Source: Himantopus leucocephalus
Taxonomy: Eukaryota > Chordata > Aves > Charadriiformes > Recurvirostridae
NCBI GenBank assembly: GCA_003993805.1
Contig: RSEF01000003.1
Location: forward strand, 64,773,793-64,837,792
Length of the DNA stretch: 64,000 nt
Direction of reading: 5' to 3'
The position numbers were made by a program, and so were the translations under genes. The notes beneath the pieces are model-generated. The model saw only the letters and a program-made list of their open reading frames with translations. It searched no databases and was not told where the DNA came from. Below, in pieces: positions 47,275 through 58,028 of this stretch. Positions within the stretch are counted from its first letter, which is position 1. Each line of letters begins with the position of its first letter.

Positions 47275-49936
47275 GTAAATAGGCACGATCAAGTCAACTT
47301 GTTACATACCTGCAAATGACAAACAAATAACATTTTATCCTGGATTTGTTTTCACCCTGTAGCACATTTTTCAGTTTATTACTCTAATCAATCAAAGTTA
47401 TTGTAACTTTTATTTGCAGCTTTACTTACTAATTCAGTAAATGTGATACTTTGCTTTGTCTCAGATGTATTTTGGGTTAAAGGAATAAAGTTCAGGTTTT
47501 GTTACAACTGGTCTCCATGATTTAGGCAAGTTTACTAATAAGCCTGTGAAAACTAACAATCAGTATAAGAACCCCCTGGAGCCAAATTCCATTTCCTAAA
47601 GGTGGTGCAACTTCCATTATCATTAAGGCTGCCCTTGAATTTTGGCAGAGCAAATACTTGAAACTCCATAGAAATTCTGAATCCCTGGCCCACGGGCTCA
47701 AGCTACCTTTCAAGGAAGTGTTTTTCTCCTTTCAGGAGTGATTTGGGCCACAAGGGAGGTGGCTAGGGGGCAGGAATCAGCCTGGATAACTGCCTCTGGT
47801 GGTATCATCAGCCCTTTTCCAGCAGATCTGTTGCTTTAGTACGTGGGGGAATGCTTTGGCCTGTATCATGTTATGGTAATGGGGAAGATAATGGGAAAGA
47901 TGATGGAGGTGCTGGATTTACTGCCAATACATAGCAGGTCTCATCGCATGAGAAGGGAGAGACCACAGTGTGTGGAGCTGTCCTAATACTGACAGAAACT
48001 CAGTGCTGTGTCATCACTGTTTCAGTAGGTTTGGGGACCTGCTTGTTAAGTTATTTTTCAAGAAACAGAAAACTAAAAGTAGTTTTGCATCACTCTATCA
48101 AAACTACTGCTGTGTCATTCAGGCCAGAAATTACTTCCTCAGGATCATAAAAATACGTTTCTGGGAAAGATGCTATCTAGAAAAAAAGAAATCAAATGAC
48201 AAAAAGTGATTGATCACTGTGCTATCCTAACAACATAGTAAGCTTAGTTCTTCAGGAAGAAAATTCTACATAAACATTTCCAGTTTATAGATGTGATTTG
48301 TTTTGCAAGGTGCAGATGTCATTTGGAATACAGTTTTTCTTTAAATGAGAATATGAAAATAAAAAGTTTCCCATTTCTTCTGTCTGTTCTCTACAGCACG
48401 TGCTTTCCAAGAATAGGGGATTTACATGAAGTGCAAGAAAGAATGTTTTTTTGCATACCGTTTTTTGAATGTACCTTGGTTATCACTAAAATGAAACAAA
48501 GCAAGCTAATAGGAAGGCTGCTTCATTAAAAAAACCCCAAACTTTTAATAAAAAATGCACCTAGTTTTTATTTCATTGAGGAATTACAGTTAAAAATAAT
48601 GACATAATTTAGCCTAGGGCTTTTTTGACTGGAAAATCTGAGGGTAATGCCGATCTGTGTATCTACACCAGAAGTTTCTGCTGATAGTAATTCAGGTCTC
48701 TGGCCTGCTAATGAAGCTGTGCAAAGCAGTTCTCATAGAGATGTAGAGGGGATTTCCCACAGGCAAGAGGCTGGTGGTGGCCAGTGGGCACCTCTTGCTG
48801 CCTGCCAAGGGGGCGTTTGTGAGTGAGAGTGTGTGAAGGAGTCGTGGCCGCTGGCAGTGCCGCCAGACCTTGCCTCTCTCTAGACATGGTGATGGTGGCA
48901 AATCACACAACATGCCCACAGCGTCTTTGTGTCCGACACGGAGAGCGGCAGCCACTGCTCTGGGTACAGTGAGAGTTGGATGTGGCCAGTTAGCACTTTT
49001 TCTTTTTCGTTTTTGTTTTTTAACCAAGGAAAATATACCAGGGTGACACCTTTAGTGCTGTTTTCTAACTTTGTGGCTTTTTCTGTCTGATCTTTTTTAT
49101 GGCATTTATCAGTTACGTAAATACAGTGGCAGGTAAACCCCCTTTAATTTCTGTAACTGGAGAAAACACAACTGTGTTGCATAATTTTCCTTACTCAAGA
49201 GCTAGCACAGGAAGGTATGTAACAAAGGCACTGCCCTCGTTAAACATTGTGGGAACCATTTGTGCTAAAATGATGTCATCAGCTTTTGACGTTTACAAAT
49301 TTCTTTTGAATACTCTTAGATCCATCCTTCAGTGAATACTTCTAGGCATGTCTTGTAGAGAAACAGAATTTATGATATGTGTTTTAAGTACTGTTATAGA
49401 ATTTCTACTGATTTATCTAAGCCATGCGTAGGATTGCAAACTGTTGAGTTTGCTAGGAGAATGCCAGGATTTTCCAAATTGAAGCTTCCTTAAAGCCTAA
49501 AAGCGCTTAGGTCTTCTCTGGTAAAGTTGCATTTGTGAGAAAGTTAGTACTGTATCTCTAATGTTACCTTAATTGTTTTGATTTAGAGATACTTTAACAA
49601 GGGTATTAATTGGGATTTATTTTTTAAGACAGTAATTTTGGAAAAAAGTTGCTTCAGTGTCTGAAGCAGGTCTAAGAAAATACAGTTTTCTTTTTTAATA
49701 AAATAGACAAACTCTTCTTTAATAGTGTTCATAAAACAGGTAAGAGCCATGTTAATTTTTTTTTCTACGTCTACAACAATTGTAATGCATTTGTAAACTG
49801 TTTTTGTACTTGTTACATATGTGCATGCACAAATGCGTGCATACATACGTACATAAAGGCTCTGATATATCAGCACTATCTACTAGTAATTTTTAATTGG
49901 CATCCTCATTCATGCAGTTTGCTTTGTGTTTGACAG
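47275..49936 (+). other. ARHGAP18: ARHGAP18 intron
   Basis: Intron of 2662 bp. A GC-richer patch occurs at about 48700-48970. No exon or nameable repeat is seen. Confidence 0.9.
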
Positions 49937-50014
49937 CTGATTGCCCAAATAGAAGAGACAACTCTGGAAACAGAAGGACTTCTTAGAATACCAGGAGTTG
50001 CAACAAGAGTAAAG
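49937..50014 (+). CDS. ARHGAP18: ARHGAP18 coding exon (RhoGAP arginine finger)
   Basis: Acceptor gtttgacag ends at 49936 and donor gtaaat starts at 50015; both borders are phase 0, so the exon is 26 whole codons. It encodes LIAQIEETTLETEGLLRIPG then VATRVK. The Arg codon at 49985-49987 in GLLRIPG lies at the position of the catalytic arginine finger of RhoGAP proteins, which enters the active site of the Rho GTPase and stabilises the transition state. Its presence argues for an active GAP. Because the exon is in-frame, skipping it would remove the catalytic arginine without shifting the frame. Confidence 0.97.
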
Positions 50015-52823
50015 GTAAATCATTGCACAGATTCTCAAGATCCCTGAAAACTTACCTGTGCTAACTCTTTTTTTCTTTTTTTTGAAATATATTTTAATAC
50101 CAGGTTGTTACAAAAATTTTCAAAAACAGAAAGCAAAATCTCTTTATAAAGAAAACTGAATTATATTAGCCAGGAAGCTGATTGTTTCATCCAGGGTAGT
50201 TTTGGGGAAAAGACTGGAGTTCGAGTTTGAAGGAGAGTCAAGGCTATGTTTCAAATTCAATTGTGCCAAATTCTCATTAATTCTTGGCATGAGCTTTCCA
50301 GCCTTTTGCTTTTTCCCTGAACCAGCTTAATCATCTGAATAGTTCATACATAGTCTTTCTACCCCAGGAGGAAGCTTTTCTCTGGCATTGTGAGCCTGTT
50401 TTAATAGCTAGACTTAACCTGTGTTACAGGGCAAGGTAGCCAGCGTGCACTGAAGAACCTCTCACATTTATTTTTATGAACAGCAATGTAACTACTCAGC
50501 TCACTAAGCACAATCTTGTTGGGCACATCCATGCACACCGACACTTTGCAGGGTGAGTGCCAATTACATGCAGACGCTGTCCCAGTATTTAATGCAGGAA
50601 ACTAAATACACAGTATGATTCGCGCCAAGAGTCAATGTGTTAAAAAGATGGTCTGAACTGGCCTTAAATTCTAAACAGAAAGGACCATTTAAGTGGATTC
50701 AGCTGTCCGAAGACGTCTGCCAGCCTCTGTTGTGTAGAACTCAGTCCAGCAGCTGGTTCATTAGAAACAGCTGAAAGAAGGGAATATTATGGAAATTGGC
50801 TTTGTTTATTTACCAGTAACTAAGATGATTTTTTTTTTTTACAGTTTTCCTCCATTCTTTCTTTTCCACTTTTCATCAGTTCTGCATACGGGAATGATTT
50901 TGAAGTGATTTTGTTTATTTGTTTATTCTTTTATTTTATCAGTTTAATATGATTTCCCAGGCAGGGAATCATTCACTGTTTGACTTTCATTAATTTTTTA
51001 CCTCTTTATTTGCAGGACCTGCTTCTTTGAATTAAGCAATTGTTTTGTTAGCAAAGATACTAAGTTCCTTTACTTATTCAAATAGAAATTTTTATAGAAA
51101 AACAAAGAATTTAGCATACTAAAGGACTGATATTTTCTCATAATTTTCTTAAACTTTTTTTCTCCTATACAAAAAGATAATATTTTCATCATTATGTAGT
51201 TTTATAGAAAGGCACAGATGATCTAAGAAAAAATATTTTGCTATCTTATTCTATAGATTTTGGAGTTATTATTAAAAAATGCATTGCATATACCCCATAG
51301 TTAAATACTATTACTTTAAAATCTAAGCACTGGTGCATTAGGACGCATAGTTGACATTCCTGCCCTTGCCTCTCAGATAGAATAATTCATTTTATCTAGA
51401 TGTTTAATGCTGCGCTTGCCACAGTGATTTGGTAAGAATGTGGATTGAGGAGCTGATGAGACTCAGGGGGAGAATTTTCATCTTTATTTCTAATTCTTGC
51501 TTTTGTTGATGAGCAGGAAATCATACCCACATGACTTTAGACATCTGAGTTAGGATCTGTGCACCTTTGAACCCCCTATGTGATCAGTGGAGACAGAAGA
51601 TCTCTCTGGAGGGCAGTTGAGAACATCCAACTTTTATATCAACCTAAGTGTCCACATTTTCTTTGGAAATAGATCTATTTTCCATTTGGACAAAGTTAAA
51701 TTTAATGAGAACAGTCTCTTAAAAACGTATCTAGTATTCTCTATCCAATGTGCCCTTCTTGTCCAGATAGATAATTAAGGCCATATTTTTCCATAGCACT
51801 TCCCCTCACTTCCTCTCACATACTTTACAAAACAAGTCAAGGTCTCTGTCCTTTTCTGTCTGGAATAACTGAGGCAAGAAGAAGGGAGGGACTTATGGGA
51901 GGTGCCTCGGGGCCACTGGCCCTATACTGAAGCCACTTCCTACTCTGCCAGACTGGGAAATAAATGAAGTGGGTGCAAGGCCAGGACTGATGCTTAAGGG
52001 GAGACTAAGACGGACTCAGTCTTTGCAGCGTGATCCCATTCATACATCTCTGGAGGTCCAGTAATAACACTGCCATGGGAGCAGGGCAGGTATATGGTAA
52101 TGTCTGCTGCCAACAGTATTCCGCCCTTTCCCAACCCCAGAGTGATGAGGTATCACTGCTGTTAATTCTGCTGCGTAATTTCATGTTTTGCAGTACAGTC
52201 CCCTTCCGTAGAGGGCATGTTTGACATCCAGTGCTAGGCAAAGCTGTATGTGCCCAGCATGGAGTTCCCTGTAGATGCCAAGACATCCAGCTATGCGGTC
52301 ACACAAATCTTTTCCCTGTGTTTTAAAAAGAGAACCAGCCTCACCTTAGTGTATGTTTTGATAAGAAACTGTGTGTCAACATGCATAATTGTCGTATTTG
52401 TTTATGAAAATTGCTGTGCATGCATTACAGCAACACCCTTTGGTAGTAGTTTGAGAATTGCTCTGTGTATCAGCCACGTCTTAATATTTTGGGGGAGGGG
52501 AAGTCATAACCCTTATGTGAATGATATGGGTATATGATACCTGGTTCTTATAGTATATTCTGTATGGCCCTGAGACAGGCCCATGGGATTTCTTCCTATA
52601 TGATTTGGCCATCTGCTGCCTGTGACTATATGTTTGCTTGCAGTGCTTCTGATCCCCAATTTATCTTTTTGTAGCAAAAGATCATCAGCAGCTGGAGTTA
52701 AGTGATATTTCAGATGTCCCTTTTTTTTCCCCTTTCAAAGTATGGAAAGTATTGCTATGTGTATAATGCACGACCTCCAGGAGCCAAGTGTTATTGGTGC
52801 TCTCTGTATCTACTGCCTTTCAG
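50015..52823 (+). other. ARHGAP18: ARHGAP18 intron
   Basis: Intron of 2809 bp. Mostly AT-rich with a more GC-balanced block at about 51780-52300. That block includes an aactgaggcaagaagaag string reminiscent of ancient SINE cores, too short to call. Confidence 0.9.
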
Positions 52824-52983
52824 AGTCTTTGCCAAGAACTGGAAGCAAAATTTTATGAAGGGACTTTCAACTGGGAAAATGTAAAGCAACATGATGCAGC
52901 AAGTCTTTTAAAACTCTTCATCCGTGAACTGCCTCAGCCACTCCTCACTGTAGAATATCTCAAAGCTTTCCAAGATGTGCAGA
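52824..52983 (+). CDS. ARHGAP18: ARHGAP18 coding exon (RhoGAP core)
   Basis: Acceptor tgcctttcag ends at 52823 and donor gtgagt starts at 52984. It starts in phase 0 and leaves one base, A, of an Asn codon. It encodes about residues 377-430: SLCQELEAKFYEGTFNWENV, then KQHDAASLLKLFIRELPQPL and LTVEYLKAFQDVQ. The motif LLKLFIRELPQPL corresponds to the conserved K-x-F-x-R-E-L-P-x-P-L helix and loop of RhoGAP domains, which contacts the GTPase. The exon is nearly identical to human. Confidence 0.97.
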
Positions 52984-55581
52984 GTGAGTAGTGTCCTTTA
53001 TGTCTTAGCTGCAGAGAGTTGATACTAGTGCAGAGAAGTGCCTGTTTACCATAGCAGTATTTTCGCTATGAAAACTGAAAAACAAACTGAATAATAACAA
53101 TATGACTTCTCCTGAGAAAAGTCTGGGCATATTTTTGCTAATGTACAAATAACATTTTTCATGTAACATCTATTTTAATAGTTTACACATAAAATGAAAG
53201 CACACTGCCACTTTCTGGTAAGATGTTTCCAATAGTCATTAGGAGGTATAGATGGGTTATAAGGAAATTGTGTATGATAGTATCAGTTTATAAACAATAT
53301 TTGCTTCAAAAGAAAACAACAGCAAAGATATAGTAGTTCTGCAGAAAATCTTACAAATGGTAATTTATACTGTTTAGAGTATTTTATCCATTTACAACAG
53401 GAAAAGTTAGAGCAGAATAGTCAGAACTACTAATCATCTCTGGTCCCTTGAGATCAGCAAGTTGCTGTGAAAATGTCTTCCTTGCCAGCTGGTCACCAAG
53501 ACAGCAAACATACCAGCTGTAATTGAAAGAGAGTGGCTTGGTGATAATGAATCAGAGTGCCAACCCAGATACATTAACTCCCCAGCCAACACAGGAGTGC
53601 AAGTTTCAGGAAGATGTATTCCCCTCGTCTACAGGCAGAGTGATGGCTCATTTCTAAGGGACACTTTCAGGGAATTCCCACGGACAGGCAGACAAACAAA
53701 TATTCTTAAAAACTGTGGGCTGTGTCAGTCTCTGGGTTGTGAGCTGCCTTTCAAGGCCGTTAAATTGGTGGGAGCAGGGGGCTGGTGCTTAGGACGGCTA
53801 CACAGTGTTGTTGATTTTGCAGTACTGAGCAGCAAGTTAAAGCTGGCCAGAGAGCTTTCAAGTGATGCTGGCAGAAAGCAGCTCCTCAAGGTTGTTCCAC
53901 TTACTGGGCAGTGATTATAGCCAGGAGGGTTTCTGCTTGCTGCTCCTGAGCTGTCTGGAGGCTTATGTGGTTTTACTTACCCAGAAAATACTCAGGTGCC
54001 AGAATCCAAAACACTTTCTACATTGAGCCAAAGGATTTGATGCAAAACATACATAGCGCTTCATAGCCTCCCATTGATAAAATTGTCTGCTCGTCTTATT
54101 GGTTACACGTAGTAAGATTAGGTGTTAGCGAAAAAGTGCCATCTTTGTGACAGTAATCAGTGTTTTTCATGATACTGTGACTAAGTAGTGTGGTTAGAAT
54201 TGAGTATTTAGACAACTTTAGTGAAACAAATTTGTTAATTTAATTAATTCAAACAACTTTATTTAAACAAATTTGTTAAGTAATTCAAACAACTAAAACT
54301 AAATTGTTATTTAGGTGAACAGATAGAAAACCGTGATATAAGTAATGAATTCTAATTGTTTTGCAATTGTACTTTTGCTTACTTTCCTAGGAAAAGGTTG
54401 ATTCTCATTGCTTTTTGAGCGTTGTGACATGGTGTTTTGGAACTAAATTTAAGCCTTACTTTTAATGTATGTCTTTCTAGAGCACGTAGATACAGTGTTA
54501 TCACTACTTGCATGTTTTAAATAGCTGTATGATTTATGACTTCATATCCTTAATTTTTATTATGGTACAAGTAGTCAGCAAGGGGTCTTTTTGCTTTGCT
54601 GATGAATTTTTGTTTTTTTGCGGTATTTCCCAAACTGATTTGGATGAAATGTATTTGAAATAGCAGCTCAGTTGGAATCCCAGCAGGATGCACGAAAACA
54701 GTCCTGTTGAATTTTGTGATAAAATTATGTGTGATAAAACTATGTGAAGTGCAGGTACATCCTTCTTCACTTGTTTTATGTATGGCCTGATTCATTAGGA
54801 ATCTGCTGAGAAGACTTGCCAGAGCACGTCCTCTAAGGCATGACAGGAGGACATTTATCATGAGTGACAAACATGAGAGAGTTGGGGCTTTCTGCTGCTC
54901 AACACTGCCAGAACGTAGGAGCTCTTCTAGGAGGTGGAGGAGTGTAGGGATGCACTCGTCCTGCATCTTGGGTGAATGACGCACCACTGAGCAACTGGGT
55001 AAAAGGCAGAACCAATGTCACTTTTCTTTAATGATAGCTTGCCACATTTGGTATGGCACTCACTGCTGTAGATATGTGTTAAGCTGCTCTGCTCTGGGCT
55101 TTATCCCCGCTGGTTTGCCATTGCAGCTGCTGCTGCTTATGTCACTGGAGACCTGCCTTATTCAGAAACATGTGGTATTTGTTCTGCGTGGGTGACTCGG
55201 GAGACCACGCAACTGTTAAGGCAATCAGAGAAACTGTGAAAGCAGTTTTGAATATACCCTTTAATATGTTGGGGCACAGGCTCAAAAAGGGAGGAGCTGT
55301 TAGCTGACTATTTCTTCTTGTAACATTGCAAAATAAAGAATCACAAGGCATCTAGAAAATATTGCCAGAAGACTGCTGAGTCATACAGCAACTGAATCCT
55401 AAAAGAACATTTGGAAATGAGTATCAGAAAACAAGGATCTCCCGGTCCTTTGTCATACTATGACAATTAGCCATGTGTATACATTCAGCATTTTGCAAGA
55501 GGTTTCCACTTTGAAATCATGCTTTTTGAAGAGGACAAATGACAATTTAAAAATACTGAGGTTCATGTGCTTCACTGGCAG
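52984..55581 (+). other. ARHGAP18: ARHGAP18 intron
   Basis: Intron of 2598 bp. It contains the AT-rich tandem duplication at 54213-54300. Otherwise nothing is recognisable. Confidence 0.9.
54213..54300. repeat. Imperfect AT-rich tandem duplication
   Basis: Two units sharing caacttta, aaacaaatttgttaa and taattcaaa start at 54213 (41 bp) and 54254 (36 bp); a third, degraded start (caactaaaac) follows at 54290. The two main units differ by a 5-bp indel and a few substitutions. Confidence 0.75.
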
Positions 55582-55664
55582 ATCTTCCAATGAAGAAACA
55601 GCAACTGCAAGCTTTGAATCTTTTGGTTCTCCTTCTACCTGAAGCAAACAGAGACACTCTGAAG
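55582..55664 (+). CDS. ARHGAP18: ARHGAP18 coding exon (RhoGAP, LPxKKQQLQALNLL)
   Basis: Acceptor ttcactggcag ends at 55581 and donor gttaga starts at 55665. The first two bases complete Asn and the exon ends on whole codons. It encodes NLPMKKQQLQALNLLVLLLP then EANRDTLK, about residues 430-457. This is the helix of the RhoGAP fold in which long hydrophobic residues pack into the core. The donor GTTAGA departs from the GTAAGT consensus at positions +3 and +6, the weakest 5' splice site of this gene in the window, but phase and homology leave no real doubt. Confidence 0.95.
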
Positions 55665-56869
55665 GTTAGAATTGCTAATACTGTTTTCCTGCACAAATAT
55701 TTTCTCTGTTTCTGTGACTCCACTGTAATGAATGCTGTTGTCTTTTAATGTTCTTTTTTTTCAGTTCAAAGTTAATGCTGAAACTAGTGATTCTTTTTTC
55801 GCATTTCACAGAACTTCACAAAAAAACCCTTTAGCACCCTAATTCCTCCCAAATGACTTTCAAGAATGTGACTTGAAATTTTTCCAGGAGATTGCAATAA
55901 TAATCTCCCAGTGAACGACCTTTTCTCTTACAAGTTTCATTCCTTTTTTCACAGTAGCAGTCATTATTTCCAATGCAAAAAATAAACAGTGTTAGAATAC
56001 TATGGATTTGCTTTTATGAAATGAGTTTAGCTCTTCATTTTTATTCCTTACTTTCCTCTGTCCTGTTTGTTTCTACTCTTAATAAGCTAAATCTACACTT
56101 CCTATTGGTATTTGCAGCATGTTACATGGAGTCTTCCAATTTGGACTTGTCCTTTTGTAGCAAAGCTATTAATCTTTTTCAGAACATGCTTATTATTAAA
56201 ATTGCTACGATCAAAAATAAATTTGCAGGATTTGTGTGGGATGCAGAACATCATCTGTTACAGGCAAAAAATACTATTTGGTCTTATTGTTTAAACATGT
56301 CTTTCTTCTTGAGTTTATTTCCTGTGTGGAAGTGGTCAGGAGGGCTCCTGAGTTGTTTTAAAAATATCTGGAACTGAATTAATTGAAGATTGTCAGTTTC
56401 TAACAAGCTTACCTGTCATTCACAATGTGGCGGTTTACGTATTAATTGCTTACCTCACAGAACTAGCCACTTCATCTTTCCATAACCATGACAGCTGGCA
56501 CTATTGTGTTCATTTTCAATTTAAGAAAAGCCAACAGTAATGTTTTCAAAAGTGTCTGTGGGATGCTACTTATGCACCTACATAACGAGGGTTTTGAAAA
56601 AATCTTACTGTGCAGCGCTTGGAAGTAACTTGAATGCTTTTGAAAGTATTATCCACAAAAATAACAAGAATGATTTACTTCATCACTTAAAGGAAATAAA
56701 ACTTGCACTACAGTCTTGTGAACAAACATATCCACACTTCCTATTATTTATTGCTTTCAATGTGGTTTTATTAGGAATGAAGAGTTTTTTGCAAAAATAT
56801 GTACCATCATGTTTCAGTCATAACTTTGTCATGTGCAGACTTGAGCTGTAAGTTCTGCTGTTATTTCAG
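55665..56869 (+). other. ARHGAP18: ARHGAP18 intron
   Basis: Short intron of 1205 bp between two RhoGAP exons. AT-rich; no repeat or additional exon recognised. Confidence 0.9.
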
Positions 56870-57076
56870 GTACTGCTTGAATTCCTCCAAAGGGTAATTG
56901 ATCATCGAGACAAAAATAAAATGACATTAAAGAATGTTGCGATGGTGATGGCCCCAAACCTTTTCACGTTTCATGGGTTTGGCTCAAAGACTATTGAACA
57001 AAGAGAGTTTGTTCTGGCAGCTGGAACAGCAAATGTCATGCGCTTTATGATTCAGTACCAAAAACTTCTCTGGACA
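56870..57076 (+). CDS. ARHGAP18: ARHGAP18 coding exon (end of RhoGAP domain, PN motif)
   Basis: Acceptor ttatttcag ends at 56869 and donor gtaagt starts at 57077; both borders are phase 0 (69 codons). It encodes about residues 458-526: VLLEFLQRVID, then NKMTLKNVAMVMAPNLF, then EQREFVLAAGTANVM and YQKLLWT. The NVAMVMAPNLF stretch is the hallmark N-(L/V)-A-x-V-x-x-P-N-L of RhoGAP domains; the Asn codon is 56957-56959, the conserved Asn that contacts the GTPase. The segment between it and EQREF (TFHGFGSKTI) differs from human, as expected for an exposed loop. Confidence 0.97.
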
Positions 57077-57881
57077 GTAAGTGGATTCTTCGGGGGCGGG
57101 GGGGGAGGGAATAATAAATTTTGCAAATGAGGCATCTGAAGGTGAACATAAATCTACTTATGATTTAGAGACAGATCAGCCCCATCCAGCTGGGTTCTTG
57201 CTCATAGGTAACTCTTACGGGAGCAGAACGGAATCATTACATCTTACGTTAGAGTTCAGCTCTGATGGTCGGATTTTTAATACTGTATGTACCATATGTG
57301 AACTCAAAAATAAGTCCTTGGAGGATCTTTGTATTTGGCCTATAAGTATGCATTGTTATGAAGAATTTATTCTTTTCTGCTTAGAGACATGAGTAAGAAA
57401 CATGGTGTTTTAGTCCATTTCCCATTTGGGCCAAACTTCATATTGTGTAAAACATGTTTTGACAAAATATGAAGTTGTGTCATGGTCTCATGCAAAGCTC
57501 TAAATTAGGCCAACTGTTTGGGCTTTGTTGTCCATCAGCAACTTCAAACAATTTTGACCTTTGCTGCATGTGAGGACAAGTTATTATCACCGTTGTACAG
57601 ACTAAGCGTAGAGTGAATTTTTTTGGCTGAGGAAAGTAAAAACACTGCATGATTCCACCTCTCTTCCCCTAAGAACTTACTGAATGGATTATAACATCAC
57701 AAATTGAGTGGGTTTTAAATTGTTTCACAGCTTTTTATTATTTGAATCTTTAATTATTACTAGAAATAAATACTATTTTTTCAAGTTCTACCTGACAATT
57801 TGTCAATTTACCAAGTTTTGATAAGTTAGTTTCTTAAGGAAATTATGTAGGTATTCATACTTACTATCTATATTCATCTAG
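57077..57881 (+). other. ARHGAP18: ARHGAP18 intron (shortest)
   Basis: Intron of 805 bp, the shortest here. A strong G-run cluster lies at 57092-57109, 15 nt after the donor. The string attatcaccgttgtacagac near 57585 recalls ancient SINE tails but is too short to call. Confidence 0.9.
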
Positions 57882-58028
57882 ATTCCTAAGTTTATTGTTA
57901 ACCAAGTGAGAAAACAAAACACTGAAAGTCAGAAGAAGGAGAAAAAGGACAAAGCTATGAAGAAACTTCTGAAAAAGATGGCATATGACCGGGAAAAGCA
58001 TGAGAAACAGGAGAAGACCCCTAATGAT
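57882..58028 (+). CDS. ARHGAP18: ARHGAP18 coding exon (lysine-rich post-GAP helix)
   Basis: Acceptor attcatctag ends at 57881 and donor gtaagg starts at 58029; both borders are phase 0 (49 codons). It encodes IPKFIVNQVRKQN followed by a very Lys-rich run (KKEKKDKAMKKLLKKMAYDR) and ends EKTPND. The segment is almost certainly one charged helix or coiled coil. Its basic face could bind acidic partners or membrane lipids, which is inference. Human has the same layout with conservative changes. The upstream intron is the shortest in the window, 805 bp. Confidence 0.96.

Noticed and set aside
51860..51910. Possible MIR core (aactgaggcaagaagaag)
   Set aside because: The shared string is short and common by chance; no B box or other core landmark found nearby.
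55973..56377. 134-codon plus-strand frame between two ARHGAP18 exons
   Set aside because: AT-rich intron giving a hydrophobic Leu/Phe/Ile translation. The RhoGAP exons on each side join in phase without it.
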